The notes beneath the pieces were generated by a model. The model made no database searches. It saw only the letters and a program-made list of their open reading frames with translations, and was not told where the DNA came from. 64,000 nt of DNA from Aequorivita sublithincola DSM 14238 (GTDB lineage Bacteria > Bacteroidota > Bacteroidia > Flavobacteriales > Flavobacteriaceae). Position numbers and translations under genes: made by a program. Below, in pieces: positions 35,074 through 44,365 of the stretch; the stretch's first letter is position 1; every line of letters starts with the position of its first letter. The stretch covers positions 275,001-339,000 of the forward strand of contig NC_018013.1 in the NCBI RefSeq assembly GCF_000265385.1, written 5' to 3'.

Positions 35074-36546
35074 TTATCTACTATAATTCGGCGATTCGTT
35101 TGTAATGGTAACATCGTGCGGATGACTCTCATTAATACCTGATGCTGTTATTTTTACAAACTGGCCAGTTTCTTTTAAGGTTTCAATATCCTTGGCGCCA
35201 CAATAGCCCATTCCCGCGCGAAGTCCGCCGATAAATTGAGTCATACTTTCAACCAATTCACCTTTGTACGGTACGCGACCCACGATTCCTTCGGGAACCA
35301 ATTTTTTAATGTCGTCTTCAACATCCTGAAAATAACGATCTTTAGAACCTTCCTTCATAGCTTCAACCGAGCCCATTCCTCTGTAAGATTTATATTTTCT
35401 TCCTTCATAAATAATAGTGTGTCCAGGAGATTCCTTAGTTCCAGCCAATAATGAACCGAGCATAACACAATCCGCTCCAGCTGCAATTGCTTTTGGGATG
35501 TCGCCAGTGTAACGAATTCCACCATCAGCAATAACGGGAACTCCGCTTCCTTTTAAGGCAGCTGCAACTTCCAACACCGCTGAAAATTGTGGAAAACCAA
35601 CGCCTGCAACTACTCGGGTGGTACAGATGGAACCTGGTCCAATACCCACTTTTACTGCATCGGCTCCAGCTTCAACTAAATAAATTGCGGCAGCGGCAGT
35701 GGCTATATTTCCAACAATTACGTCAAGGTTTGGAAATTTTTCTTTCACTTTTTTCAAAACATCTACAACGCCTTTTGTGTGGCCGTGGGCTGTGTCAATA
35801 ATCACTGCATCAACCTGCGCGTTTACCAAAGCTTCCGCTCTTTCTAATGCATCCGGAGTTACTCCAAGTGCTGCGGCTACGCAAAGTCTTCCATATTTAT
35901 CTTTATTGGCAATGGGTTTCTGCGTTAGTTTTGTAATATCTCTAAAGGTAATAAGGCCAAGAAGTTTTCCTTGGTCGCTTACTACGGGTAGTTTTTCAAT
36001 TTTATTTTTCTGAAGAATTATTTCGGCCTCCTTTAAAGAGGTGCCTTGCGCTACGGTAACTAAATTTTCTGAAGTCATTACTTCGCTCAAAGGACGTTTT
36101 AAATCTTTTTCAAAACGAAGATCGCGGTTGGTAACAATTCCTATTAGCTTTCCATTATTATCTGTGATTGGGATTCCACCTATACTGTATTCGCGCATTG
36201 TTTTTTGTGCGTCACCAACGGTATTTTCCTTATGAAGCGTAATTGGATCTATAATCATTCCGCTTTCGGCACGTTTTACTTTTCGCACTTCGGCAGCCTG
36301 CTGCTCAATGCTCATGTTTTTATGAAGCACGCCAATACCGCCTTCGCGAGCAATGGCAATAGCCATAGCACTTTCGGTAACGGTATCCATTGCTGCGGAA
36401 ACAATAGGAACGTTCAATGTAATATTTCGTGAAAATTTGGTGGCGATAGAAACTTCGCGTGGTAAAACTTCGGAATAGGCGGGTACTAAAAGTACGTCGT
36501 CGTAAGTAAGGCCCTCTCCTAGAATTTTGTTGTCGTGTGCGGTCAT
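35074..36546 (-). CDS. guaB: Inosine-5'-monophosphate dehydrogenase
   Basis: NAD-dependent oxidation of IMP to XMP, the committed step to GTP. The 490-aa protein has the TIM-barrel start [16 protein letters not shown] (14-29), two CBS domains (about 95-210), the catalytic loop [17 protein letters not shown] with the active-site Cys (about 302-318), [10 protein letters not shown] and the flap RYFQDVE. The second catalytic motif YRGMGS is present. It stands alone with its own promoter. Confidence 0.97.
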   Translation of the reverse strand: MTAHDNKILGEGLTYDDVLLVPAYSEVLPREVSIATKFSRNITLNVPIVSAAMDTVTESAMAIAIAREGGIGVLHKNMSIEQQAAEVRKVKRAESGMIIDPITLHKENTVGDAQKTMREYSIGGIPITDNNGKLIGIVTNRDLRFEKDLKRPLSEVMTSENLVTVAQGTSLKEAEIILQKNKIEKLPVVSDQGKLLGLITFRDITKLTQKPIANKDKYGRLCVAAALGVTPDALERAEALVNAQVDAVIIDTAHGHTKGVVDVLKKVKEKFPNLDVIVGNIATAAAAIYLVEAGADAVKVGIGPGSICTTRVVAGVGFPQFSAVLEVAAALKGSGVPVIADGGIRYTGDIPKAIAAGADCVMLGSLLAGTKESPGHTIIYEGRKYKSYRGMGSVEAMKEGSKDRYFQDVEDDIKKLVPEGIVGRVPYKGELVESMTQFIGGLRAGMGYCGAKDIETLKETGQFVKITASGINESHPHDVTITNESPNYSR

Positions 36547-36602
36547 TGCAATTAAATTAACTTCCGAAAGAATTGCGAAAGTGGTTATGGATTAATTGCG
36601 TG

Positions 36603-36610
36603 CAAATGTA
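36603..36610 (-). promoter_or_regulatory. guaB promoter, -7 element
   Basis: The minus strand reads TACATTTG, then CACGC, 57 nt upstream of the ATG. No TTG is found 19 nt upstream. No purine-riboswitch-like fold is evident in the short leader. Confidence 0.5.
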
Positions 36611-36667
36611 CTATAAAATCTTTAGTTATTTTTTCTAAAGCCGTTAAACTTACATCGAACAAAAACT

Positions 36668-37150
36668 TTATCTTGAAGAAACCTCCAACTGATGCTTATA
36701 TTGAAGTCTAACCAGTCCTGCCCATTGAAGTAGCAATTTCCTATCGTCTTCAGAAATATTGCCGTGAACAAAGGCGTAAGATCTTAGTGGCATTTCTTCA
36801 TTTTCTACCATTTCAACTAGTTCTTCAAGCTTGTGTTCTTTCTTTTTAACGGTGTACTCTGACCAAGCGGAAACATTAAAATGTTTTTTTCCATCTATAA
36901 TATGATCATTAAGCCAAAGTGAGAATGGCGCTAATTCGGCATACCAAGGATAACGGGTTTGATTGCTATGACAATCGTAACAGCTTTCCTTTAAAATTGA
37001 TGCTACTTGTTCAGAAGGTTTGGTTTCAGCTTCAAAAGCAGCAACACTTTTATAACCATCGTTATTTTTTTCCGGACGTATAAACTGAATGGCCACTAAT
37101 GCAGCCAGTCCCAAAACAAGTAAAATCTTTACACCTTTTTTAATCATCAT
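36668..37150 (-). CDS. Haem-binding domain protein (c-type, CxxCH)
   Basis: A 160-aa protein with an N-terminal membrane helix or uncleaved signal (VKILLVLGLAALVAIQF, about 7-23) and a periplasmic haem_bd-type domain. The haem site is ESCYDCHSNQTRYPWYAELAP (CxxCH at about 56-60), with EMPLRSYAFVH further on for the distal side. It could be an electron carrier or sensor. It overlaps the upstream 5'-nucleotidase stop by 1 nt, so the two are co-transcribed. Confidence 0.88.
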   Translation of the reverse strand: MMIKKGVKILLVLGLAALVAIQFIRPEKNNDGYKSVAAFEAETKPSEQVASILKESCYDCHSNQTRYPWYAELAPFSLWLNDHIIDGKKHFNVSAWSEYTVKKKEHKLEELVEMVENEEMPLRSYAFVHGNISEDDRKLLLQWAGLVRLQYKHQLEVSSR

Positions 37151-38688
37151 TATTTTTTCAGCGAATTTAAATAGAAAATGATTGCTTTCCGAATATCTGA
37201 AGCAGTTTCAGATTCTTTTGGTGTATAAATTTTGATAATATCTTTATTTTCAGGCGTTAGAAATGGGATGTCTAATCCTTTAAGCAAAAAGTCACTGATT
37301 GCTATGGAATACTTTCTGTTATCCAATATTATATTTCCATTGGTAGACCAAGATCCATCAGAATCCTGAGAAAAGTTGAAACGTTGTAAATATGCTCCAG
37401 TTCCACTCTGATTATTTCCGTAATTGAGAATTTCAGTTAGCAGCCTCCCTTTTAAATCCATTCTCAAAACAGTCCCACCAAAGGGTAATACTCTAAAAAT
37501 ATCCGTACTAGTTATATCGCCCACCAATCTGTCATCTATTCTTATCGATCCACCATTCACAATAGCCCCATCTATCTTATCATTATATGAATAAGCCATA
37601 GAACGAGCTATTATTTCGCCTAAATTGGTTTGCTTGCTACGGTTTGCTTTATCTGTGCCATCCAAAGGAGTGCTCGCGTGATAAATAACTTCATTGGGAT
37701 TTTCAACTACTTCTTTTAGTTTTTGGTCCAATAGCTCTGTCCATTTATTGACAACGCGCTCTACTTTAGCTGAAGAGGCAATTTTATCAGTAACCATCAT
37801 TAATTCAGAATTAATATGAAGGTACTTGGTGCGCAAATTATAGATAAGAGTATGTACATAGATACTTTTTGCATTAGCATCTGCTTTGGCGATAATAGTT
37901 CTACCTTCTTTTTCTAGCATGTTATAATGCTCGTGGCCTCCCATTATTAATGGAAGAGAACGATTTTGTCTTGCTATTTCCATGTCCTCTTCAACAGCGA
38001 CGTGTGTTAATCCTACAACAAAATCTGATTTTTGAATAGCCAAATCATATGCGCGTTTAGCATTCTCGTATATATCGCCATAATACACGTAATCTTTTGG
38101 GTTAGAAGGTAAGGTAACACCAAATACCCCAAATTTCATTTTATTACCATCTGCATCAATAGCATTAAAAGTGGAGAAATCTGAAGTGGGAACGTTGGAA
38201 TAATCCCATTTTGTACTAAAAGGTAAAATCCCTTTTTCTGTTACGTGACGCACATTTGCAGTAGTCCAAGTAAAATTTGATTCGTTCAACCTATTTTGTA
38301 ACTCCTTTTCACTCAGGTCAAACTCATGATTTCCGAATGTAACAAGATCTATTTGCATAGCGTTTAACACTTCAATCATTTGCTTACCGTTGATCCGTTC
38401 CCCATCTACTTTCAGTGTACCTAGCAAGGAAGGGTTTAAAAAATCTCCAGCCATAAACAAATAGGTGTTTGGAAACTTTTCCTTAATAGAATCACGGATA
38501 TGTGCCACGCGTGCGAGCCCACCGTATTCTCCGCCATTTAAAGACGCTATTTCATAAACATCGTTCATTTGAACAAACTTAAGTGTCACTGCACCTGCCC
38601 CTTTTATTGGGTCTTCGGGAGCGAATTGAAGTATTTCGCAACTGGAAAAAAAACATCCCGCAATAGCTAAAAGTAAAAATTTTCTCAT
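37150..38688 (-). CDS. 5'-nucleotidase/UshA-like metallophosphatase lipoprotein
   Basis: A 512-aa exported lipoprotein (lipobox SSC, Cys17) that should split nucleotides or related phosphoesters in the periplasm. The calcineurin-like domain has GLARVAHIRD, MAGDFLNPSLLGT (about 79-91), VTFGNHEFDLSE (about 115-126) and MGGHEHYN (about 250-257). The first metal motif, DxH in UshA, is NDVYEIA here, so one histidine ligand is a tyrosine; similar variants are known in this group. The C-terminal domain with NGGSIRIDD and FGGTVLRMDL binds the substrate. Confidence 0.9.
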   Translation of the reverse strand: MRKFLLLAIAGCFFSSCEILQFAPEDPIKGAGAVTLKFVQMNDVYEIASLNGGEYGGLARVAHIRDSIKEKFPNTYLFMAGDFLNPSLLGTLKVDGERINGKQMIEVLNAMQIDLVTFGNHEFDLSEKELQNRLNESNFTWTTANVRHVTEKGILPFSTKWDYSNVPTSDFSTFNAIDADGNKMKFGVFGVTLPSNPKDYVYYGDIYENAKRAYDLAIQKSDFVVGLTHVAVEEDMEIARQNRSLPLIMGGHEHYNMLEKEGRTIIAKADANAKSIYVHTLIYNLRTKYLHINSELMMVTDKIASSAKVERVVNKWTELLDQKLKEVVENPNEVIYHASTPLDGTDKANRSKQTNLGEIIARSMAYSYNDKIDGAIVNGGSIRIDDRLVGDITSTDIFRVLPFGGTVLRMDLKGRLLTEILNYGNNQSGTGAYLQRFNFSQDSDGSWSTNGNIILDNRKYSIAISDFLLKGLDIPFLTPENKDIIKIYTPKESETASDIRKAIIFYLNSLKK

Positions 38689-39552
38689 CTAATGATATTT
38701 GGTAAAGATTTTTGTTGCTTCGTTGTGCGCGCTTTCAAAAGACATTGGGTTAATGTTGCACGAAATTTTTTCAGCAGTAAAATAGCTAAGCATTTTTTCG
38801 GTGGGCATATTTCCAGTTAATTCGTCTTTTGCCATTGGGCAACCTCCAAAACCTTGTATAGCACCATCGAATCTTCGGCAGCCCGCTTTATAGGCCGCAT
38901 CTACTTTTTCGTGCCAAGCATTTGGAGTGGTGTGCAAATGCGCACCAAACTCTATGTGGGGATATTTGGGTATCAAGTTACTAAATAAATATGAAATAAT
39001 ATCAGGGGTCGACGAACCTACAGTATCGCTCAAGGAAAGAATCTTTACTCCCATTGCAGAAAGTTTCTCCGTCCACTCACCTACTATTTCCACATTCCAC
39101 GGGTCACCGTATGGATTCCCGAAGCCCATGGAAAGATACGCAACTACTTCTTTATTATTTTTATGAGCTAAATTTAAAATTTCCTGAAGCAATACTAAAG
39201 ACTCTGCAATGGTTTTGTGCGTGTTCCGCATTTGGAAGTTTTCTGAAATTGAAAACGGGTAGCCTAAATAATCAATTTCTGGATGTTTTACAGCATCTTC
39301 CGCACCGCGAAGGTTTGCAATAATAGCAAGCAATTTACTATTTGTAGCGGAAAGATCCAGTTTTGAAAGTACTTCTGCGGTGTCCTGCATTTGTGGAATT
39401 GCTTTTGGCGAGACGAAACTTCCAAAATCAATTGTGTCAAAACCACAGCGCAAAAGTGACTGCAAATACTGCACTTTTTGCTCGGTGGGAATCCATTCTT
39501 TGATGCCTTGCATAGCATCGCGCGGACATTCTATTATTTTTACTTGCTGCAT
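38689..39552 (-). CDS. Hydroxymethylglutaryl-CoA lyase
   Basis: Cleaves HMG-CoA to acetoacetate and acetyl-CoA at the end of leucine breakdown. The 287-aa TIM-barrel protein has the catalytic ECPRDAMQG (8-16), metal and substrate residues in LSDTVGSSTPD (about 178-188), HLHTTPNAW and the signature GFGGCPMAKDELTGN with its catalytic Cys (about 239-253). It abuts the 5'-nucleotidase gene with no gap. A TATATTTG box lies only 6 nt upstream of the ATG (39558-39565, minus strand). Confidence 0.92.
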   Translation of the reverse strand: MQQVKIIECPRDAMQGIKEWIPTEQKVQYLQSLLRCGFDTIDFGSFVSPKAIPQMQDTAEVLSKLDLSATNSKLLAIIANLRGAEDAVKHPEIDYLGYPFSISENFQMRNTHKTIAESLVLLQEILNLAHKNNKEVVAYLSMGFGNPYGDPWNVEIVGEWTEKLSAMGVKILSLSDTVGSSTPDIISYLFSNLIPKYPHIEFGAHLHTTPNAWHEKVDAAYKAGCRRFDGAIQGFGGCPMAKDELTGNMPTEKMLSYFTAEKISCNINPMSFESAHNEATKIFTKYH

Positions 39553-39613
39553 TGCTTCAAATATATGAATTCCTACGCAGGCAGGAATCTTTCAGTTTTA
39601 AAAAATTTAAAAA

Positions 39614-40228
39614 TTAGGGTAGTAAAATAAAGACCGCAATCCCCACAAAAACCAATATCTGCAACCATTTTAGAACAGCACCCATACTTTTCCATTCCAG
39701 AAGTAAGCCTGAAATTCTACCAGCAGCCATTGCAATTATACTAAAGATTATAAAAGAAAGTATCATAAAAGTTATTCCCAAAATATAGAATTGGGCAACA
39801 GTATTTCCATCCTTATCCCAAAGAAAACCTGGAAAAAACGCCAAAAAGAAAATCATCACTTTTGGATTTAGCAAGTTCATTATAACTCCTGTTTTAAAAA
39901 GCTCTGAGTATGATTTTTTCGGAGCATTTTCAGTTAATGAAATGTGTTCATCACTTTTATAAACTTTGTAAGCTAAGTAAAGTAAATAACAAGCGCCCAA
40001 AACTTTAATTCCGTAGAAAATTTCTTCAGAAGCGGTAATTATCGCAGAAACACCAAAAGCCAAAAGTGTGGTGTGGACAATGCAACCACTTATAAGTCCC
40101 GCCGTTGTGGCGATTCCACTTTTAGTGCCATTTACTAACGATTGCGTTAACACATAAATATTGTCTGGTCCCGGAAAAATAGCAAGGGCTAAAGTGGCGA
40201 TTGAAAAAGAAAATAGGGTTTCAATCAT
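39614..40228 (-). CDS. LysE/RhtB-family amino-acid exporter
   Basis: A 204-aa inner-membrane protein with six predicted helices. It has the family's opening AIFPGPDNIYVLTQSLVNGT (about 17-36), GIATTAGLISGCIVHTTLLA (38-57) and NLLNPKVMIFFLAFFPGFL (about 117-135). These proteins export amino acids such as homoserine, threonine or lysine; substrate not predictable. It has a short gap to HMG-CoA lyase containing a GCAGGCAGGAAT palindrome (39569-39590). Confidence 0.9.
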   Translation of the reverse strand: MIETLFSFSIATLALAIFPGPDNIYVLTQSLVNGTKSGIATTAGLISGCIVHTTLLAFGVSAIITASEEIFYGIKVLGACYLLYLAYKVYKSDEHISLTENAPKKSYSELFKTGVIMNLLNPKVMIFFLAFFPGFLWDKDGNTVAQFYILGITFMILSFIIFSIIAMAAGRISGLLLEWKSMGAVLKWLQILVFVGIAVFILLP

Positions 40229-40235
40229 AAAAAAA

Positions 40236-40275
40236 GACGTAAGACCGCTGCGCTATAAGACTTAAGATATAAGAC
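40236..40275 (-). repeat. Dispersed 40-bp repeat, copy 1
   Basis: Its reverse complement matches 54641-54680 at 33 of 40 positions (GTCTTATATCTTAAGTCTTA against GTCTTACATCTTATGTCCTA, then TAGCG-AGCG-TCTTA). Similar GTCTTAGGTCTTAACGTCC units continue at 40340-40360. Both copies are intergenic. Confidence 0.65.
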
Positions 40276-40334
40276 TCTCAATTTATTGAATTTAGGGTAT
40301 ATAGTTAATGTCATTTTTAGTTCTAAAAATTGTA

Positions 40335-41390
40335 CTATGTCTTAGGTCTTAACGTCCTATGTCTCTTCAATATCGCTTTGTTAATATCCTTTATCAAACC
40401 CGGGCCTTCATAAATAAAACCTGTATAAAGTTGTACCAAACTTGCGCCAGCGTCCAGTTTTTCTAGAGCGTCTTCTGCAGAATGGATTCCACCAACACCG
40501 ATTATTGGAAACGCTTTGTTGCTTTTTTCAGAAAGAAAACGAATTACTTCAGTGGTTCTTTTATTTAAAGGTTTTCCACTTAATCCGCCTGTTTCCTTTT
40601 TGTTTTCAGAAGTAATTCCTTCACGAGAAATAGTTGTGTTGGTTGCTATTACGCCGTCAATCTTTGTAGTGCCAACGATTTCAATAATATCTAAAAGTTG
40701 TTCATCCGTTAAATCTGGAGCAATTTTTAGTAGAATTGGTTTGCGCTTTTCTTTTGAATTATTTAAATTTTGAAGGGTTTGCAATAAATCCGTCAAAGGC
40801 TTTTTTTCCTGCAAATCACGTAAATTTGGTGTGTTGGGAGAACTTACATTAACCACAAAATAATCTACATAATCAAACAGTGCTTCAAAACAAATTACAT
40901 AATCTTTTACAGCTTCTTCATTTGGAGTTACTTTGTTTTTGCCGATGTTTCCGCCGATTAAAACCCTTCGACTGCGCTCAGAGTGACAATTTGCTTTCAA
41001 CCTTTCAACGGCCTCTTCTACTCCGCCATTATTAAAACCCATTCGGTTTATAATTGCAGAATCTTCCTTCAAACGAAACAATCGTGGTTTTTCGTTACCA
41101 GCTTGTGGTTTTGGGGTAACGGTTCCTATTTCAATGAAGCCAAATCCAAAATTTGAAAGCTCTTTGTAAAGCTTCGCATCTTTATCAAAACCTGCTGCAA
41201 TCCCCACTGAATTTGGAAATTTCAATCCAAAAAATTCGCGCTCTAGTTTAGAGTTTTCCACTTTGTAGATACTTCGAAAAATACTTCCGAAACCCATTTT
41301 ATGAAAAAAACGAATCATTGAAAAAGTAAAGTGATGAATTTTCTCAGGGTCAAAACTGAAAAAGATAGGACGAATGATGGTTTTGTACAT
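40335..41390 (-). CDS. pyrD: Dihydroorotate dehydrogenase (quinone), with an inserted repeat
   Basis: Membrane-associated class 2 enzyme of pyrimidine synthesis. The 351-aa protein has the N-terminal helix, [15 protein letters not shown] (about 61-75), [21 protein letters not shown], the catalytic Ser in [15 protein letters not shown] (about 184-198) and [11 protein letters not shown]. Between ERLKAN and VLIGGN there is CHSERSRR (about 136-143), which is the translation of a dispersed repeat (40964-40988). The frame and all catalytic residues are kept, so it should be active. A TATTTTTG box is found at 41408-41415, minus strand. Confidence 0.95.
   Translation of the reverse strand: MYKTIIRPIFFSFDPEKIHHFTFSMIRFFHKMGFGSIFRSIYKVENSKLEREFFGLKFPNSVGIAAGFDKDAKLYKELSNFGFGFIEIGTVTPKPQAGNEKPRLFRLKEDSAIINRMGFNNGGVEEAVERLKANCHSERSRRVLIGGNIGKNKVTPNEEAVKDYVICFEALFDYVDYFVVNVSSPNTPNLRDLQEKKPLTDLLQTLQNLNNSKEKRKPILLKIAPDLTDEQLLDIIEIVGTTKIDGVIATNTTISREGITSENKKETGGLSGKPLNKRTTEVIRFLSEKSNKAFPIIGVGGIHSAEDALEKLDAGASLVQLYTGFIYEGPGLIKDINKAILKRHRTLRPKT
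40964..40988 (-). repeat. Repeat inserted in-frame within pyrD
   Basis: The minus strand reads TGTCACTCTGAGCGCAGTCG followed by AAGGG. From memory this unit is a very common dispersed repeat in Bacteroidota, usually intergenic. Here it encodes CHSERSRR between two conserved parts of PyrD. Confidence 0.65.
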
Positions 41391-41493
41391 GGGTGAAAAA
41401 TGTTTGGCAAAAATACCACTAAAGGCATAATTATCTAATAAATAGCATCAAATATTATCTATTCCCAAAATACAGAGAGCTTAAAATATTTAG

Positions 41494-41501
41494 TAACTTT
41501 G
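41494..41501 (+). promoter_or_regulatory. -7 element of the MNT-HEPN pair
   Basis: TAACTTTG matches TAnnTTTG and lies 12 nt before the ATG at 41514, pointing to a very short leader and supporting that ATG (or 41517) as the ancestral antitoxin start. Confidence 0.4.
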
Positions 41502-41516
41502 AACCAAGAATAAATG

Positions 41517-41824
41517 ATGAATCCTGTTCTAAATACATATAAAAAAATATTGCAGAAATTTGCAAATCTCTTCGTATAAAGCGAATGTATATGTTTGGCT
41601 CTATGGCAAAAAACACATACACTAACGACAGCGACATTGATTTGCTAATCTCTTTTGAAGACAATATTTCCGCAGAGGAGTATTCTGAAAACTATTTTTC
41701 ATTACACCATAAACTCCGAGAATTGCTTAAAAGAGAAATAGAAATTGTTACTGAAAGAAGCCTTTCTAACCCTTATTTTATCAAAAAAGTCAATAATGAA
41801 AAACTATTGATTTATGAAAGATGA
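41517..41824 (+). pseudogene. MntA-like nucleotidyltransferase antitoxin, frameshifted near the start
   Basis: From the ATG at 41517 the frame reads MNPVLNTYKK and then shifts at a run of seven A (41541-41547). With eight A it would continue NIAEICKSLRIKR into the intact part MYMFGSMAKNTYTNDSDIDL, which has the nucleotidyltransferase GSx(10)DxD pattern, and LVTERSLSNPYF-like residues typical of MNT. The intact part could still be made from the ATG at 41585 (79 aa) but would lack the first helix. In working pairs MntA adds AMP to HepT to silence it. The homopolymer could also be a phase-variable site. Confidence 0.75.
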
Positions 41825-42151
41825 AATAAAAAAGTCTCTGCTAGATATTAAAATATCCATTGAATCGATTTTTGAATATATTCAAGACGTTGACACATTA
41901 GAAAAATATCAGAACAACAAATTAATAAGAAGAGCTGTTGAAAGAGAAATTGAAATTATTGGCGAAGCAACAAATAGAATTTTTTAAAAAAACCCGATTT
42001 CAAAATTGAAAATGCCCGCTAAATTGTAGATATACGAAACTGGGTAATCCACGTTTATGACAATGTGGACGAAATAATTATTTGGGGAGTACTGACAACC
42101 CATTTACCAAAATTGCAAAAAGAAATAGAAAAATTATTAAAAGAGTTATGA
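41814..42151 (+). pseudogene. HepT-like HEPN toxin, inactivated
   Basis: Starts at ATG 41814, overlapping the antitoxin by 11 nt. The frame reads MKDEIKKSLLDIKISIESIF to RAVEREIEIIGEATNRIF and stops at TAA. One missing base in the run of T then A at 41980-41992 explains this: the next frame continues LKKPDFKIENAR, has a TAA where relatives have Lys, then [20 protein letters not shown] and [16 protein letters not shown]. The RNase motif Rx4HxY (RNWVIHVY) survives in the remnant. Two independent lesions mean the toxin is dead. Confidence 0.8.
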
Positions 42152-43410
42152 TTGAAAAACAACACATTATTGACCGCTTTAAAAGTTACGTAATCATAGA
42201 CACGGAAAGTGACCCAAACAGCGATGCAACACCGAGTACCGAAAAACAATGGAATCTTGCCAATAAACTTGCAGAAGAACTGAAGCAAATTGGAATGGAA
42301 GATGTAACCCTTGACGAAAACGCCTATATTATGGCCACTTTGCCTTCCAACGTTTCACATCCTGTTCCTGTAATTGGCTTTGTTTCACATTTTGATACTT
42401 CCCCAGATTTTACGGGAGCGAATGTAAAACCACAGATTTTCGAAAATTACGATGGAAAGGATATAGTTCTAAACAAGGAACAGAACATCATTCTTTCGCC
42501 AGATTACTTTGAAGATTTGTTGCTTTATAAAGGCCAAACCATAATCACAACCGATGGAAAAACGCTTTTGGGTGCCGATGACAAAGCTGGAATTACTGAA
42601 ATAGTTTCCGCAATGGAATACCTTATAAATCATCCTGAAATTAAACACGGAAAAATTCGAGTAGGTTTTACACCCGATGAAGAAATTGGGCGTGGTGCGC
42701 ACAAATTTGATGTAAAGAAATTTGGAGCGGAATGGGCATATACTATGGACGGCAGCCAAGTTGGCGAACTGGAATACGAAAACTTCAACGCAGCGGGCGC
42801 AGTCGTTACCGTTAAAGGAAAAATTGTACATCCCGGTTCTGCAAAAGGAAAAATGATTAACAGTATGTATATTGCTACAGACTACATAAATTCATTACCA
42901 AGACTTGAAACGCCAGAACATACTGAAGGTCGCGAAGGATTTTTTCACCTACACGGTTTTAAAGGCTCCGTTGATGAAACTAAACTTCAATACATAATCC
43001 GCGATCACGATAAAAAGCATTTTGAGGCGCGAAAAGCTATGATGCAAAGATTGGCAGATGATCTTAACGAACAACAAGAAATGGAGGTTGTAACCGTTGA
43101 AATAAAAGACCAATATTTCAACATGCGCGAAAAAATTGAACCAGTAATGCATATTGTAAAAATTGCAAAACAAGCAATGGAAGAAGCAGGAATAGAGGCA
43201 ATCATAAAACCAATTCGAGGTGGAACTGATGGTTCGCAGTTAAGCTTTATGGGACTTCCCTGCCCAAATATTTTTGCAGGAGGCCACAATTTCCATGGAA
43301 GATATGAATTTGTTCCGGTTGAAAGTATGCAGAAGGCTGTAGAAGTAATCGTTAATATTGCAAAAATTACTGCTTTGGATATTTCTAAGTTTAAGAAAGA
43401 AGAAGAATAA
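42148..43410 (+). CDS. pepT: Peptidase T (tripeptidase)
   Basis: A 420-aa M20-family zinc aminopeptidase releasing the N-terminal residue of tripeptides in the cytoplasm. It has [14 protein letters not shown] (HxD, about 75-88), [13 protein letters not shown] (about 137-149), the catalytic [12 protein letters not shown] (about 174-185), [14 protein letters not shown] and the C-terminal [21 protein letters not shown]. The ATG at 42148 overlaps the stop of the HEPN remnant; upstream in-frame residues to 42082 belong to that remnant's DNA. Confidence 0.95.
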   Translation: MIEKQHIIDRFKSYVIIDTESDPNSDATPSTEKQWNLANKLAEELKQIGMEDVTLDENAYIMATLPSNVSHPVPVIGFVSHFDTSPDFTGANVKPQIFENYDGKDIVLNKEQNIILSPDYFEDLLLYKGQTIITTDGKTLLGADDKAGITEIVSAMEYLINHPEIKHGKIRVGFTPDEEIGRGAHKFDVKKFGAEWAYTMDGSQVGELEYENFNAAGAVVTVKGKIVHPGSAKGKMINSMYIATDYINSLPRLETPEHTEGREGFFHLHGFKGSVDETKLQYIIRDHDKKHFEARKAMMQRLADDLNEQQEMEVVTVEIKDQYFNMREKIEPVMHIVKIAKQAMEEAGIEAIIKPIRGGTDGSQLSFMGLPCPNIFAGGHNFHGRYEFVPVESMQKAVEVIVNIAKITALDISKFKKEEE

Positions 43411-43453
43411 GAAAAAAAATATCAAAAAAAAGAAGCACCAAATTCCAAAATAA

Positions 43454-43490
43454 AACTCCCTCAACTATAATAATAGTGAGGGAGTTCTTA
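43454..43490. terminator. Bidirectional terminator between pepT and yajC
   Basis: AACTCCCTC and GAGGGAGTT pair, extended by ACTAT/ATAGT around a small loop with one bulged A, between convergent genes. Confidence 0.8.
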
Positions 43491-43511
43491 TTTAAAAAAG
43501 GAACAATTTAT

Positions 43512-43802
43512 TTATTTCTTTTCAATTAAAGGAGCATTAAGTTTTGCTGTTCTTTCCATTGAAATGGCAGATCTTTCAAACTTTATTTTTCCGGCACCGC
43601 ATTCAATAATACATGTACCATCATCGTTAAGCTCCAATACTCTACCGTGCAATCCGCCATTAGTAATCACTTTATCGCCTTTTTTTAGTTGAGCGGTAAA
43701 CTGTTTTTCCTGTTTGGCTTTCTTCATTTGCGGACGTATCAAGAATAGATACATCACCGCAACTAGTAATAATATAGGTAAAAAACTTTGTATTTGTTCC
43801 AT
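43512..43802 (-). CDS. yajC: Preprotein translocase subunit YajC
   Basis: A 96-aa single-helix membrane protein of the SecDF-YajC subcomplex. The helix ILLLVAVMYLFLIRPQMKKAK (about 10-30) is followed by KQFTAQLKKGDKVITNGGLHG, the family signature, and a small cytoplasmic domain. It follows a DUF1573 lipoprotein gene and nusB, an order I recall as common in Flavobacteriaceae. Confidence 0.95.
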   Translation of the reverse strand: MEQIQSFLPILLLVAVMYLFLIRPQMKKAKQEKQFTAQLKKGDKVITNGGLHGRVLELNDDGTCIIECGAGKIKFERSAISMERTAKLNAPLIEKK

Positions 43803-43847
43803 AGCAATTTTTAGAAATCCAATTAATTATTTGGATATTGATTTTTT

Positions 43848-44312
43848 TTATTGAACTGCTGCACCACCTGCTTTAGGAGTTACGAAAGCTTTTATAGTTA
43901 AAGTTTCTGTACCTTCTTTTGTATTGGTTGTAAGTGTAACAGTCTTACTAACTTGGTTTTGACCACTACCGTTGAATTTTACTAACATATCACCTGTAGC
44001 TCCTGGAGCAACTGGTTCTTTAGTGTATTCTGGAATAGTACAACCGCAGCTACTTTTAGCATTTACGATCATCAAAGGCGCATCGCCAGTGTTTTTGAAT
44101 TTAAAAACGTGCTCAACATTTGTTCCTTGGTCGATAGTTCCAAAATCGAACTGACTTTCTTCAAAAGTGATTGCGGCGAATTTTCCGGATTCTGCGTCAC
44201 GTGCTTCCGCAGTGGCAACGTTTTCTTCATTTACTTTGTCTGCTGCATTGTCTTTACAAGAAGAAAAGGCAAAAACAGATAGTATTGCTACTATTAAAAC
44301 TGATTTTTTCAT
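43848..44312 (-). CDS. DUF1573 lipoprotein
   Basis: A 154-aa predicted lipoprotein (lipobox FSSC, Cys19). Residues about 48-150 form a DUF1573 immunoglobulin-like domain: FDFGTIDQGTNVEHVFKFKN, a conserved SSCGCTIPEYTKEPVAPGAT segment and VTLTTNTKEGTETLTIKAFV. The function of DUF1573 is not established; the CxC pair could bind metal or form a disulfide. A TATTTTTG box lies 30 nt upstream (44343-44350, minus strand). Confidence 0.88.
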   Translation of the reverse strand: MKKSVLIVAILSVFAFSSCKDNAADKVNEENVATAEARDAESGKFAAITFEESQFDFGTIDQGTNVEHVFKFKNTGDAPLMIVNAKSSCGCTIPEYTKEPVAPGATGDMLVKFNGSGQNQVSKTVTLTTNTKEGTETLTIKAFVTPKAGGAAVQ

Positions 44313-44365
44313 GATGTTTAAATTTTTATGTTTTTAGCACGGCAAAAATAGGGATTTTTTTGCTT

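Noticed and set aside
36547..36667. Purine riboswitch upstream of guaB
   Set aside because: The leader is about 50 nt and no three-way junction with the conserved loops can be drawn.
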